A stretch of 64,000 nucleotides of DNA from Halichoerus grypus (Eukaryota > Chordata > Mammalia > Carnivora > Phocidae): positions 187,234,187 to 187,298,186 of the forward strand of contig NC_135713.1 of NCBI RefSeq assembly GCF_964656455.1. The letters are read 5' to 3'. This document shows positions 24,360 through 35,531 of the stretch, piece after piece. How positions within the stretch are numbered: position 1 is the stretch's first letter; each line of letters begins with the position of its first letter. The position numbers and the translations under genes were made by a program. The notes beneath the pieces are model-generated. The model did not search any database, was not told where the DNA came from, and saw nothing but the letters and a program-made list of their open reading frames with translations.

Positions 24360-26098
24360 ACTTTAAGAAATACTCAGATAATTAAACTCATTAACATATA
24401 TCATTTCCAAACTTTCCCATTTGCGTTCTGGCATGGAACCCCCTTCTTATCATAAAAGACTAAAATATTTATAAACCAAAAGCTAATCATGAATACTGTA
24501 GAAGGAGGGTTTTTTAATCCCCTCTTATTCTTTATCTTATCAGACACCTTTAGAAAGCTTCAACTGGTTTAGTTCAAGGTAAATAAATATACTTAACAAG
24601 GCAATAAACTTTATTATGATACACTACTACAGGTAAACTACAAATTAAAATATAAGATAATTACAAAAACAGGATGTAGCAATGCAATTTTAAAACACAT
24701 ACTACAAAAGAACTCCTTCCAACAGTATCTCAATCTACAAGAAAATAGCAAAATGATAAAGAGCAGACTTCAACGGCAAAAGGCTATCCCCCACTCAGAT
24801 CTTAAGTATTTGGGTTTCTCTTTCAAGATTCCTGTTAACTGCTAAAAGTCCACTCAGTAATTTTAATGACGGTCTGGACTTTACAGTACAGTAGTACTAA
24901 ATATGAAACCATCCTAAATTAAGCTTATTGGATCTCTCTACTTTAAGGCAACCTAAAGTTCTGTCAAACACCAAATCATATCTACTATATTTTCTTCCTA
25001 TGATTAAGTTAAATATGAAAACTCTGAAGAGATCAATTTCTCGATTTTCTCCATTCCTCACCTCCAACAGTAATACCGTAGAGTTCTGAATTTAAACTTC
25101 TCCCCAACACTTGCTACCTAGATCTTTGTGGATAAATTAAAGTATTTTCCCCATAAGCATAAAAAGAAACCAAGAAATAGACTAAACTGAAGAAAGACCC
25201 TTAGGTAACAATTTCACCCTGGGCACCTAGTGGACAAGTTTCCTGAAACTTTTGTCTCACTGTCTTACCCCCTCAGTAAACCTTGGGGTATATTACCACA
25301 CTACTGCAATTCATCCGTAGTTAGAATACTTCACTTCCCAAAGGAATCACTTCCTTAACACGGTGACTACTCACTGAAGACGCTTTCAGGTGTTTTCCTG
25401 TCTCCTCATCCATTCCTCAATTCCATTAGCTATAAACCTTTCTCGCCAGAGGAGAAAAAGTTGTTAAAGAGTGGATTTTCTGAAGTCTCGACCGTACACA
25501 TCTAAGAGTTCCCAGAAACAATGAACTACAAAAGTACAGACTAAACGGGAAAGAAGAGGAAGTATCAGAACAATACCCACACCAAACAGCACCGAAAACT
25601 CGTGGTCGTCTCTATCATCCCAGTCTAGCACCTCCACTTCCCTAGTTTAACCAAGGTCTCTCAAACACAGAGAAATGGCCCCCTGGCCCATAATGTCCCT
25701 CTCGCTTCATGAAGAAGGTGGCAGAAAGAAAAGAAGCCAGCTCCGGTTGATCGGAGCTGTGATGCTTTTTCTGCCGGGTGGAGGGAGAGAAGCCAAGGAT
25801 TGTGTAAAGAATGGAAAGCTGAGTGATACTGGGGGGAGGGGGGAATTAGGGCGCCAGAGTAATCCCTTGCCCGGGCCCGCTGGTGGAACAGGCTGGAGGC
25901 GACCAGCCCTGAGGACTACGGAAGCTGGGCTGCACCGGGCTTTCAGGTCGCGAGAAAGGGGAAAGAAGTCTGGCAGCCCCAGCGGTCGGTGGGTGACGGC
26001 GCCAGGCAAGGGAGGAGGCTCCGTGCCGAGCGAAATTTTCGGGGCATAAGAGCGGGAATCGCCTTGCTCACGCCGCCCCAGCTCCCCCAGGCTCACAC

Positions 26099-26140
26099 CT
26101 CAAACCTGCTCTTGGTCACTCCGTTCACGTCCCTCCTCAT
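26099..26140 (-). CDS. FBXL20: FBXL20 first coding exon (partial gene)
   Basis: ATG at 26140-26138 encodes MRRDVNGVTKSRFE, the N terminus I know for FBXL20, followed by donor GTGTGA at 26098. The next residues in the known protein (MFSNSDEAV...) are not in the window, so exon 2 lies beyond base 1. FBXL20 is an F-box/leucine-rich-repeat substrate receptor of an SCF E3 ubiquitin ligase. The family is known for RIM1 turnover at synapses. The F-box and LRRs are outside the window. The start context is weak (C at -3, A at +4). The frame is open upstream to 26308 but has no ATG there. Confidence 0.9.
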
Positions 26141-26480
26141 GGGGCCGGCGGGTGCGGCCGGGGCCGGGCGCTGCAGCGTGCGGAGTGCAAAAACTGGGGG
26201 CCCGGGGCAGGCCCCGGAGTTCCGGGACCGGGAGGAGGTAGAGGAGCGGCGGGCAGGGGCCGTCAGCGGGGAGGGGAAACCTCTCGGCTCCGGCGGGGCC
26301 TCCTCCACCTCCCGCAGAGCCGGCGGCAGCGACGACTGCTCGTCGCTAGCTCTTCTCTCCCCTCAGCCTCAACTTCAACCCAAAACAAAAACACTCCCCA
26401 CCTGCCAGCAACGCCGCTCCTCATTGGGCAGAGCCGCCCGGGCCTCGGAACGGCGTGGGGAGGGGAGGAGGAGGAGCGCG

Positions 26481-26520
26481 CGGCGGCGGCGGCGGCGGCG
26501 GCGGCGGCTGCGGCGGCGGC
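26481..26520. repeat. CGG trinucleotide repeat
   Basis: (CGG)9 followed by CTG and three more CGG units. On the FBXL20 strand it reads CCG. A second run of six CGG lies at 26587-26604. Confidence 0.9.
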
Positions 26521-26586
26521 GCGGGACCACCCCTCCCCCACTCCCGGGCGCAGCCCGCGAAGGTCCGCCCGGGAGCAGCCGGAGCG

Positions 26587-26604
26587 CGGCGGCGGCGGCG
26601 GCGG
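26587..26604. repeat. CGG trinucleotide repeat, second run
   Basis: Six CGG units in the FBXL20 CpG island, about 70 bases from the longer run. Confidence 0.85.
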
Positions 26605-27027
26605 CGCGAGCCCGCTCTTGCCTCCGAGGCACGCAAGCCCACCGCGAGGAGAGGCAGGGAAGTGCCTATCTGTCTGTGTGTATTTGTGTATGGGAGGGGC
26701 TGTGGGGAGGGTGTGAGTGCGCGCGTGCTCGCGGACTCGCGAGTGAGGAAAGCAGGACAACTGCACACAGTACCAGAGCCCATCTAATCCCCTTCGCCGG
26801 CAAACAGCACGCACCCACCCAGCAAGCACTTGAGCTTTCTGTCAAGCCCTCCCAGCCCCCTAGTCTTGTCGCTTCTTCCCCGGTAGCCTGTGCAGCCACA
26901 CATGTCCTTCCCGGCCACCCAACTCCTTTTCCCTATCACTCACTGTCGCCTTGAACCCAAAGTGCAGCAGGCGGTCCCTGCTCGGAGCCATTTTCCTCCT
27001 CTTTCTGGTTGTCTCTAGATTGAGGCA

Positions 27028-27075
27028 GTGCTGCCGCCGCCGCCGCCGTCGTTGCTGTCGCTGCCGCCGCCTCCC
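27028..27075. repeat. Interrupted CCG-rich repeat
   Basis: Imperfect CCG units with CGT, TGC and CTC interruptions in the FBXL20 CpG island. Confidence 0.7.
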
Positions 27076-27836
27076 CCGCCCCCGTGGATTGCATTACCGA
27101 GTGTTGCAGGGAGGCCTGGGGGGCCGCGGCAGGGCGTGGGTCTCCCTGTGCATGGATCAGGAGGACGGGAGGAGGGGGTAATTGCGCTACCCTCTGCTCC
27201 AGGAATATGCAGCAAGGCCGCACCTCGCGCCTTGGGGTCAGGGGGTGCAGCGCAGGAGCTGGGCGACCATTCCTTTTAGCTGGGGGAGGGGCGCGCTTTG
27301 GTGGTTTGGGGGGGGGGCCGTGCGAGGCTGAAGTGCCTTTGGCTTCCCCCGCCCCTCCGCCACCAGACTGCTGCTGGCGCCCAATGGGCTCTAGTGCCTG
27401 CCCGTCCTCCAATCAGGGCTCTGCTTGGTGAGAACCTGATCCTGACGCCACTTTGGCGGGAGAAACAAGCGTGTCTTAACTAGTAGGCGGGGGCGCTGGC
27501 TCAGTGGAAATTACATTCATCTGACTCCTTGGCTCCTTCCATAGAAGCTAGTTTGTGTCATTATATTATTATACTTTAGCAACACCAGCCCTCAGGGTCT
27601 TGAAATTTATTATCGAATTTCCATGGACGAAGGAATAAGTTTACCCTCTTTTAGAGCGACAAACTACAGAATCGTGTACCCAAGATGAAATATTAGAAAC
27701 TGTATCATAAATTCCAGCAGTCCTGGCAGGATCACTGCCCCTAATCGTATTCCAAAGTAAGTATGTTTGTCTTCATACCTCTTTTAATTCATTTTAGTGA
27801 CTGGCTTGTTACGAATCTGATTTAAGAGAGATTACT

Positions 27837-27943
27837 GGGGTACCTGGCTGGCTGAGTTGGTGAAGCCTACCACTCTTGATATCGGGGTTGTAGGTTCAAG
27901 CCCCGTTGGGTGTAGAGATTACTTAAAATATTTATAAAAGAGA
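27837..27943 (+). mobile_element. Short CAN-SINE
   Basis: Short form ending GGGTGTAGAGATTACTTAAA. Confidence 0.82.
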
Positions 27944-28005
27944 GAGGAGCTTACTTAAGAGCAACTTGTGCTGGAGATTTTTTTTTTTTTTAATAGGCAT
28001 ATTCT

Positions 28006-28219
28006 GGGGTGCCTGGGTGTCTCATTCGGTTAAGCATCCAACTCTTTCCCCTCCGGTCATGATCTCAAGGTGTGAGATCCAGCCCCTGCTTGGGCTCCCA
28101 GCTGGGCGTGGAGCCTGCTTGAGAGTCTCTCTCCCTCTGGCCCTCCCCTCCCGCCAGCCCAACCCCTGCTCCTGCTCTTTAAAAAAAAAAAAAAAAAAAC
28201 AGTAAAAATTATAAAAATA
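28006..28219 (+). mobile_element. CAN-SINE
   Basis: Flanked by AATAGGCATATT on both sides. Confidence 0.85.
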
Positions 28220-28662
28220 AAATAGGCATATTTAAGCTGGAAGCTTTATTACCCAACTCTTCAAGCACCTTTTTTTCTTAAACTTTCTCGTGTTTGTCTT
28301 AGAAACAAAGGACGGAACCTAGCTTCAGAAATTCATTCTCAGGCCCACAAACCCAGGTCTAGATGTTATATTCTGTCTGCTACTTCTAATGTTATTTCAC
28401 TTCAGCCATATAAACACAGCTTTTTAGTCGTATCTGATCTAAGAGCAGTTTTCTCCCAACTATTGATGAATTTGGTGACTAAGACCTGCAAAAGATAGTA
28501 AAACTGGCTCAAGCAGATAAATCAAATGAAGCAAACTTTCACAGGTCTTTTACCAGGTTTCAGTTATCCTTTATGGTTAACCTATTTTGAGTAATACTCA
28601 GGGAAGACTTTTATTTCCTGATTGAATTTTTTCTGATTGGTGGACTTTTAAAAAGCTGAATA

Positions 28663-29062
28663 GGGGTTCTCTGGGTGGCCCAGTCGGTTGCACTGCTGAC
28701 TCTTAATTTTGCTGATTCTTGATTGGCTCAGGTCATGATCTCAGGGTTGAGCCACCCCTGCAGGTCCCGCTCAGCAGGGAGTCTGCTTGTCCCTCTCTCC
28801 CTGCCCCTCCCCCCACCCCCTCTCTAAAAAGAAATAAAATCCTTTTTTTTTTTTAAAGATTTTATTTATTTATTTGACAGAGAGAGACACAGCGAGAGAA
28901 GGAACACAAGCAGGGGGAGTGGGAGAGGGAGAAGCAGGCTTCCCGCGGAGCAGAGAGCCCGCCGATGCGGGGCTCGATCCCAGGACCCTAGGATCAGGAC
29001 CTGAGCCGAGGGCAGACGCTTAACGACTGAGCCACCCAGGCGCCCCATAAAATCCTTTTTAA
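28663..29062 (+). mobile_element. CAN-SINE split by an antisense SINE
   Basis: Outer target AAAAAGCTGAATA at 28650-28662 and 29063-29075. Lies just past the MED1 poly-A site. Confidence 0.85.
28848..29046 (-). mobile_element. CAN-SINE, nested antisense
   Basis: Inserted in the tail of the outer SINE. Target ATAAAATCCTTTTT at 28834-28847 and 29047-29060. Confidence 0.9.
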
Positions 29063-29119
29063 AAAAAGCTGAATAAGTGAAAATTACTCAAAGGTTAAAA
29101 ATTTACTACACAAAGGCAT

Positions 29120-32100
29120 AATACTTTTTATCAAAGAAATTTATTTGCATGTAAATAAACAGGTTCTTTTGTAATGTTTCGGGGGGAAAAATCCCAGATT
29201 TTGTCTACTTTCAAAAAAATGAAAAACCCCAAAGTATTTACAGAACGGCCATACGCACAGAAAATCAAATTTGAAAGATTTTTTTAGAAAAGACCCTCCC
29301 CAACTGCTCCTGATGTACATTTCTAAAACACAAAATTTATAAAGCTCAGCTTTTACAGCTGAGCATGTTTCCCAACCTAGCTCCGAGATGTTAGGTACTT
29401 CCTACCCCTCAAAAAACTAACTCATGGGTAGAAATAAGGGGGTAGAGGGATTGAAAAGGGAAAAAAGGGAGGGGGGAGAAAATGAGATTGCCCAGGGATT
29501 GTGAAAGTTTCCTATACTGTCATCTGCTTTAAGTGACTTGACTGGATACTGTATGACTCACTGGCTCCCTTGAAAGGGTTGCTTCTGAGAATTCATGCTA
29601 TTGTTGCACTACATTTTCAGACCTAGGCCTTAAGGAAAATCTTTCCGAGAGTCACTAACCTCAAGGCCAGTTTTGGCAATTATATCCTGCTTCATTTCTC
29701 CCCCGTTTATAAAATACCTGTTTTAAAACACATGGATTTTGAACCTGAAATCTTCATGTACATCAGAGCAGGTTTTGACCAAGAACCCCTAACATGAAGC
29801 CAAAAGACAGAAGAGGAATCAGGTCAAACTAAGAATACATAAGACACCAGCAGCAGAAGACAGGTAGAAGTTGACTTCATGTCCTTGCAGTCTTTTGAAA
29901 CAGAAGAATGAGTACACCTAGACAGGAGGGAGGTGTCCCAGGCTTGGTTTATTCTGCCTCTTCTCCTCCACCCTGTGGAGAAATGCAGTGCTCCCTGGTT
30001 CTCAGGCAGGGTGAAGCAGGTTAGCCCCGGCTCCCTGTTAAGCAAGTTCAGATGCTGGGTCAGTGTGTGGGGTGTGCCCATCGACAATTCAGGGGCTTAT
30101 CCTTCATCCAGATCCTAACTCGGGATTCTTTGATCTGGGATGAAGACAGAAAGAGAGAAAAAGCTTCCCAGTTTACTCATTTTGGAATCTGTTGGCTCTG
30201 CTTGGGGAAGCTGAGCCCCTGATATGTAGTACATTCCCCATAAGATTTTCCCCACCCAGAACAAACTTAAAAACCACGTAACATTTTTTTTTTCTCTGCA
30301 GAAACCAATGGGATAGGATTCAAAACTAGGTGAGAAACTTGTGAGAAATCCAACCTGGTTATATGTCTGAGAGGCTGCTACTGTGTCAGCATCACAAGAT
30401 AAAGCACTCTGGTATCACCTTGCCCATGTCCTCCTTAGTGTCACCCAAGACATTTGACTCTGATACGGTAACCGATAACTTTTCTTGCTCCACTTTGCAA
30501 TGTTTCGTTTCCTACTTCTTATTACCTTGGGACACAAAAGTGGCAGAGTTGTTGAGAGCTGATGACCAGAAAAGGGAGAACACTAGAGGAAATCAGAGAC
30601 AGTCAGGAAAGAACGCCAAAGCTGATTTTCCAACTCTATGCTAACTCCAACCTGCAGAAAGAGCTGAATATAGAAATCTTCTTCAATATCTGATGAAGTC
30701 ACTTCCATTTATCACACACACACACAAATGAATCACCTGGCTTTTTTTTTTTTTTTTTTAATCCAGAAGAGTTGTGCTGGGGACTGTGCCCCGTCCTGCT
30801 GATACAGATCCTGAATGGAATCATCAGGAATGGCACAGTGCAGGTGTCAAAATCAAAGTAAGGCCGCAGAATTTTGAGAGGACCCTCCAAATACTGAGAA
30901 CTTGTGTTGCACTCAAATGGTCTCCTGGATTTCTATATTTATGAGAAGGGCTTCTTATTGATGTCCCCCAGAATCCAGACTCAGACCTATTCCTCCAAAA
31001 AGGTCCAATTGGGTTGCTACATAGTAGCAAGGGTTTATCTTCATGCCCACCTAGCATTCCAGGCCCCCATTACTTCAAGTGAGCTTGAAATTGTTTTAAG
31101 TGAACTATGGCTGCAAATTTTTTACTGTTTTATCTAAGGGAGCATACAGTGGAGCGACTGAAGTCTGGACTCCTTCTCCATGTGATGCAGAGAAACAAGG
31201 AGCCCAGCTCTCAGGAATGGCATCAGTTCTCCTACAAACAAAATGCTGGGATGTGGACTTTTGGCACATTGTGGAAATAGGAGAACTATTAATTCTGTAA
31301 TGGTTTTCATGCCACTGGGTCAGGGAGGCTGTACATTAAAACTTACTGCATCTGAAAACATGTTTACATCCCAAAAAGCCAGCCCAGCCTTTATTAAAGG
31401 ACAAAGAGACTATAAATCAGTACCTCCACAGGGAGGTAACTCCTAATATTCCTATGATGTCTGAACCCTATGATAAACCTCCTAAAACAAAAATACCATT
31501 TTGGTTTTTCTACTTAACTCCAAAGGTGGACTCTGACTAATCTGCTTGGGCTTAATGCTACAGTACCAGCACAAGCTACAGGCTCCCTACCACCAAATAA
31601 GCCTTGCTCTTCCACCTCCCATCACTTTGAACCCTGAACCTTATAGAATTAGAAACACTGTGTAAAGACAAACAGATAAAGGGTTAAAATATTACAAATA
31701 AATAGCTAAAATTATCTTCCCTCCCCCAATCACTCCTAAGAAACAGACACCAAACATTACTTAAGTGTCCAAAATGACCAAAGTCCTTCATTTGTCCATG
31801 CCTCAAATGGACAACTATCCAAACAAAGTGAACAACCTTCATGCAAATGCATCAAGGAATGTATTGCTTTTTCATTTGCTGCCCAGCCCTTCAAATACAT
31901 GCACTAAAATGAGTTAAAACATGGCCTAAAAATGGAAAAAGGGAGAAAAAAATATATATGAATATTTCCCACAAAACTGTTTCCCACCCTTCCCTCTCCC
32001 TATGCCCCACCCACCCCCTCCCTTTCATAAGCAAGTATTTTAACTTTTTTTTTTTTCTCTGGCAAAGGAAAAAGTGATTCTTGGTAACCAGAATCAAACC

Positions 32101-32281
32101 CTATGGTCTCTTTAGTAGGGTCTGGCTATGCCTTTCTAAATTCACCCAGCTCGGTGTCAAAGCCATGCCATTTAAGATTCTTGAACACAAAATCAGACCT
32201 GTCTGACTCACCCCTTATGGTGGTTTGCCTATAAACTTATTAGTTTTTCTCTGGCCATTTTTGTTTTAAAAAGTAAGGTTC
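29120..32281 (-). other. MED1: MED1 3' untranslated region
   Basis: About 3.1 kb after the stop, free of any SINE although SINEs flank it closely. AATAAA on the minus strand at 29145-29140 is the likely polyadenylation signal, putting the mRNA end near 29120. An 18-A tract on the sense strand (30742-30759) and a short CA run beside it are the only simple repeats noted. The length agrees with the long human MED1 3' UTR. Confidence 0.8.
29140..29145 (-). terminator. MED1: MED1 poly-A signal AATAAA
   Basis: Canonical hexamer on the minus strand (TTTATT on plus). It sits at the boundary between unique 3' UTR sequence and SINE-containing spacer that resumes at 29062 and below. A more distal signal cannot be excluded. 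Confidence 0.6.
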
Positions 32282-35200
32282 CTAATTGCCAATCAGGGCC
32301 ACATCCATAAGATCGTCATCTTCCTCCCCAATCATAAAGTCAGGGCTGAGCCTTGAGGGCCTGTCTGTAGATAAAATTGTGTTGCTTGTCAAAGACAAGG
32401 ACTGGTCTGAAGAGATGGGTGATTTAGACCAACTCTCTGGCTTGATGCTATGAGATTTTTTCTTGTCCCGGTCTTTGTCCCGGTCCCGGTCTCGATCTTT
32501 GTCTTTTACTTTCTTCTTTTCTTTTTTGTGCTTCTTATGCTTTTCTGTGCTATATTCTGGAAGAGGTCGGATACCATCATCTGAGCTGGGACTGTTCTGG
32601 TAAGATTTTTCTGCTATGGAGGAGCCTGATTCACTTTCACTGTCCAGATTCTGGGGGGTATATGCTGGTGACTTACTATGGCTAGGAGAGCCACGCTCAT
32701 GTTTTGGAGTGGAACCACTGATGAGTGGAGAGCCATAGTTTTTGGAAGAGGCCATCTGAGGCCTGAGCCCTTCTCCACTACTTTCCCCAGGTTTCTGCAA
32801 AGTCACTTTGGCTTTAATGCTGGGAGAACCCCCATCATGCTTGCTGATGATAATTTTTGCCACACCTGTGCTCCCCACATTTTTTGACTCTGAGGTCTTC
32901 TTAGACGAATCCACTGAACCCCCCGAGGTGGAAACCTTGGATTTTTCTTTATCACTTTTCTCACGCTTACCCTGGAACTCTCCTCCTGACATGTTATGTT
33001 TGGAGGACATAGGATGGCTAGAAGAATTTGTGCTCACCCCCATCTGGCCATCCATTGGGTCCTCACCTCCAGGGCCACTGGTGACGACCCCATGCTTCAG
33101 TTTATCTATGACAGCTGTTAAGGATGGCTTCTTATTTCTGCTGGGAGATTTTCCTTTGGAACTCCCATGCTGGTTCTGAGAGGAAGACATGGAAGAGCCA
33201 CTTGAGGAAAAGGAAGAGGAAGATGCTGTACAAGAATTAGATGATGGGGGAGTTTTCTGAGACAATGAGCCTGAAGATCCTAACCCTGAAGATGACTTCA
33301 TGCCAGTGCTTGAACTAGTTCCAGACATATGAGAACCACCAGAACCTGAACTGATGGGGGACTTGGCTTTAGAGGATGGGGGAGTCCCAGGAACAGCCTT
33401 CATTGGAGAGGCAAGCTTATCAGAGCCTGCAGGTGGCCTTGAATGAGAAGGGGATATGTTTGGTTTACTTAAAGAAGGATTCATAAGTGATGATGGCTTC
33501 CCTTGAGGTTTCAGCTTAGTGCTGCTGGAGCCACTGCTCAGTCCATGCTTGGTAATGGGAGAGGAGCCTGGCTTCCCCCCAGACTGGGATGAATTTTTGG
33601 ACTGGCTAGATCCAGAAGACCCTTGGCTGGAATATACACTGCTGCTTAACTTGGAACTTGAGGAACCTTCTGATTTACTGCTTTTCATCTTGCCTGAGTT
33701 GGAAGCCGAAGAGGAGGAAGAGGAGGAGGAAGAATGGCTATGGTGGCTTTTACTGCCTGAGGAAGACACAGAGCCACTGCTGGTATACTGACTGTGGGAG
33801 GGCTTGCCCACCATCACGGTGCCTTTAGGAATCTGAATAGTGATTTTGGGAATAGGTGGTGTGGCAACACCTGGGGGAGTCTGCGATCTTCCTGAACTGC
33901 CTGGAGATTTGGATCCGCCCGTACTGGTAGGTGGGGTGAAAGGTCGATTAGAAGAACTGTGAGACGGAGACTTTCCTTCAGTGTCCGCCTTCTTCCGCTT
34001 TGGAGGTTTATCTTTGCTTTTGCCATCATTAGAAGGGGTCCGACTGCGCTTCCCTGGTTTGCTATCTAATCCTGGCCCTGACAGACTACTATTACTGGTG
34101 CCGTTGCCCTCCTTTACTCGCTTTTGAGTCTTTTCTTTCCCTAAGTCCCCAGTAGTCAGTAAAGGACTCTGGCTACCACTATGATGCTCCATAAGATCTG
34201 CAGGACCCAAAGCCTTACCAGCCACTGATATAATACTGAAATCAACTGTGTCAGCTTGGCTATTGCCTTTAAACTTAGTCTCCCCATTATCACCTCCAAG
34301 CATTGGCACCCCCAGAGTATTTAGCGCCTGAGATGCAAATCCTTTGAAGTCATCATTATCTCCACTTTGGCTGCTTTCATCAAAATATTCTTCTCCAAAA
34401 CCACCTTGGCTCTGGCTGTTCAACAAATCAGGATTAAAATCTACTCCATCAGGAAAAAAGTGATTGGTAGGAGAGTCACTACTAGGGCTTCCAGCAGCAT
34501 CTGCAATTAGGTCAGCTGGATCTGTGTATGGATTTTCATTATTATTGGTTTGAAAGACATCAGGGTCAAAGAGGGCACTCTGAGAATGCCCAGAGCTTGA
34601 AGAATCTCGAACAGGGGTACCAATGGGTGGGCAATCATCACTAGTGCTGGGAAGCTTAGAGGCTTCTTCTGCAATGTCTGAAAGGATATCAGTTACATCT
34701 GGGCCAATGCTGTCTGAACTGGATAGTCGGACCATCCTTTGAATACTGGGTTGGGGGTGAGGTACTGGTTGTGGGTAAGTTGTTGGGGGAGTACTACACT
34801 GGCTTGGAGCTGGAGTGATGTGTGGTGTATCCAGCGTGTCTGCTGTCATGTTGACATCAAAGATAGGGTTCTGTGAGTCAACATCCATTGAAAATAGCTC
34901 CCTCTGAAAGTCATCTTCAGTCTGGTGTTTGGGTTTGTCAGGTGGTAATCTTGATGACTTCTTCTTCTTTGTCTTGTTGCTTCCCGGGCATATTTCCATC
35001 CGGGGTGAGCCGGAAGAAGAGTTCTGCCTTTCTAAAGGGCTGCTTCCATAAAGGGTTGAGAAATCCTGGGCAGGGTTATCTTTAAGAAGGTTCATGAGCA
35101 TCGGGTGGTTCTTGGTGTTGCCGGCCATCGAAGAGACAGGTGGCGGCGTGTGATGAGGAGGGGTCGGACTCGAGCCAATGGTAGACCCCCCGTTCCCTGT

Positions 35201-35531
35201 GATTTGCAACAAACTGGTAAGAATTGGGTTCTGAGACACCTTGCTGAAGTCCTCCCCATGGCCCACCGACTCATGCCGATCTTTGATGCTCATGCTCATA
35301 TTAAACAAGGTGGTAATGGGACCCCCCGGAAAGGTGTTGGTTGGTGTAGTGGTACCACTCATTGGGTTGTTGCCTGTGGTCATGCCATACCCTGGGCTGC
35401 TAGCCGGGGGCAGGTTCTTTTTCACCATGTCTTCAACTGTCTCTGCAATGAGGGACAGTGCTGGGGTGTCGGCCTGAATGGTTTCAGCTTTCCTCCGAAT
35501 AGCCCTCATCGTCACAGGGATGGACATACAT
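32282..35531 (-). CDS. MED1: MED1 exon 17, terminal coding exon
   Basis: 3250 coding bases (about two thirds of the protein) in one uninterrupted frame, after acceptor ...TTACAG. It opens with CMSIPVTMRAIRRKAETIQ. It holds both LxxLL boxes, acidic and Ser/Pro-rich disordered sequence, a run of about ten serines after SHHSH, and the basic KHKKHKKEKKK block. The stop is at 32284-32282. Relative to the human sequence as I recall it, one Ser is missing in VGKPS(S)HSQY and the poly-Ser run is a little longer, consistent with ordinary repeat drift. This disordered tail is the part known to drive Mediator condensates. Confidence 0.97.

Larger units (their letters stand above)
1..26098 (-). other. 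FBXL20: FBXL20 intron 1 (partial)
   Basis: No coding exon recognised. The content is repeats: L1 at 1-2350, 5.98-8.04 and 12.13-13.55 kb, L2 at 11.0-12.1 kb, MIRs, a 7SL pseudogene and about 28 CAN-SINEs. Stretches at 3.25-4.1, 13.8-14.3, 16.05-17.6, 18.0-18.5, 19.75-20.6, 21.85-22.95 and 23.5-25.6 kb are AT-rich, apparently unique sequence in which I see no feature beyond those listed. Confidence 0.7.
25850..27460. promoter_or_regulatory. FBXL20: FBXL20 CpG-island promoter and 5' UTR
   Basis: About 1.6 kb of very GC-rich, CpG-dense DNA around the first coding exon. It contains two CGG runs, a CCG run, CTCGCGAG palindrome ACTCGCGAGT (26735-26744), TCGCGAGAA (25948-25956), two CCAAT boxes (about 27380 and 27411) and an E2F-like TTTGGCGGGA (27452-27461). 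The start site cannot be fixed from sequence. The CCAAT positions suggest one near 27.3 kb, so most of the island would be 5' UTR or first exon. Long open frames here on both strands are a GC effect, not genes. Confidence 0.75.
27461..29119. other. MED1-FBXL20 intergenic spacer
   Basis: Short spacer between the MED1 3' end and the FBXL20 CpG island. It holds four SINEs, one nested in another; the remainder (27.46-27.83 and 28.22-28.66 kb) shows no recognisable feature. Confidence 0.65.

Noticed and set aside
26141..26308. Possible N-terminal extension of FBXL20
   Set aside because: The frame is open to 26308 but the first codon there is GTG, and there is no upstream in-frame ATG. The known protein starts at 26140.
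25675..27430. Many long open frames on both strands, up to 321 codons
   Set aside because: They lie in a CpG island where stop codons are rare, give Arg/Ala/Pro/Gly-rich low-complexity products, and overlap each other. The only supported coding part is the 14-codon FBXL20 exon.
33519..33791. 90-codon acidic, Leu/Glu-rich plus-strand frame
   Set aside because: Antisense shadow of the serine-rich MED1 exon 17.
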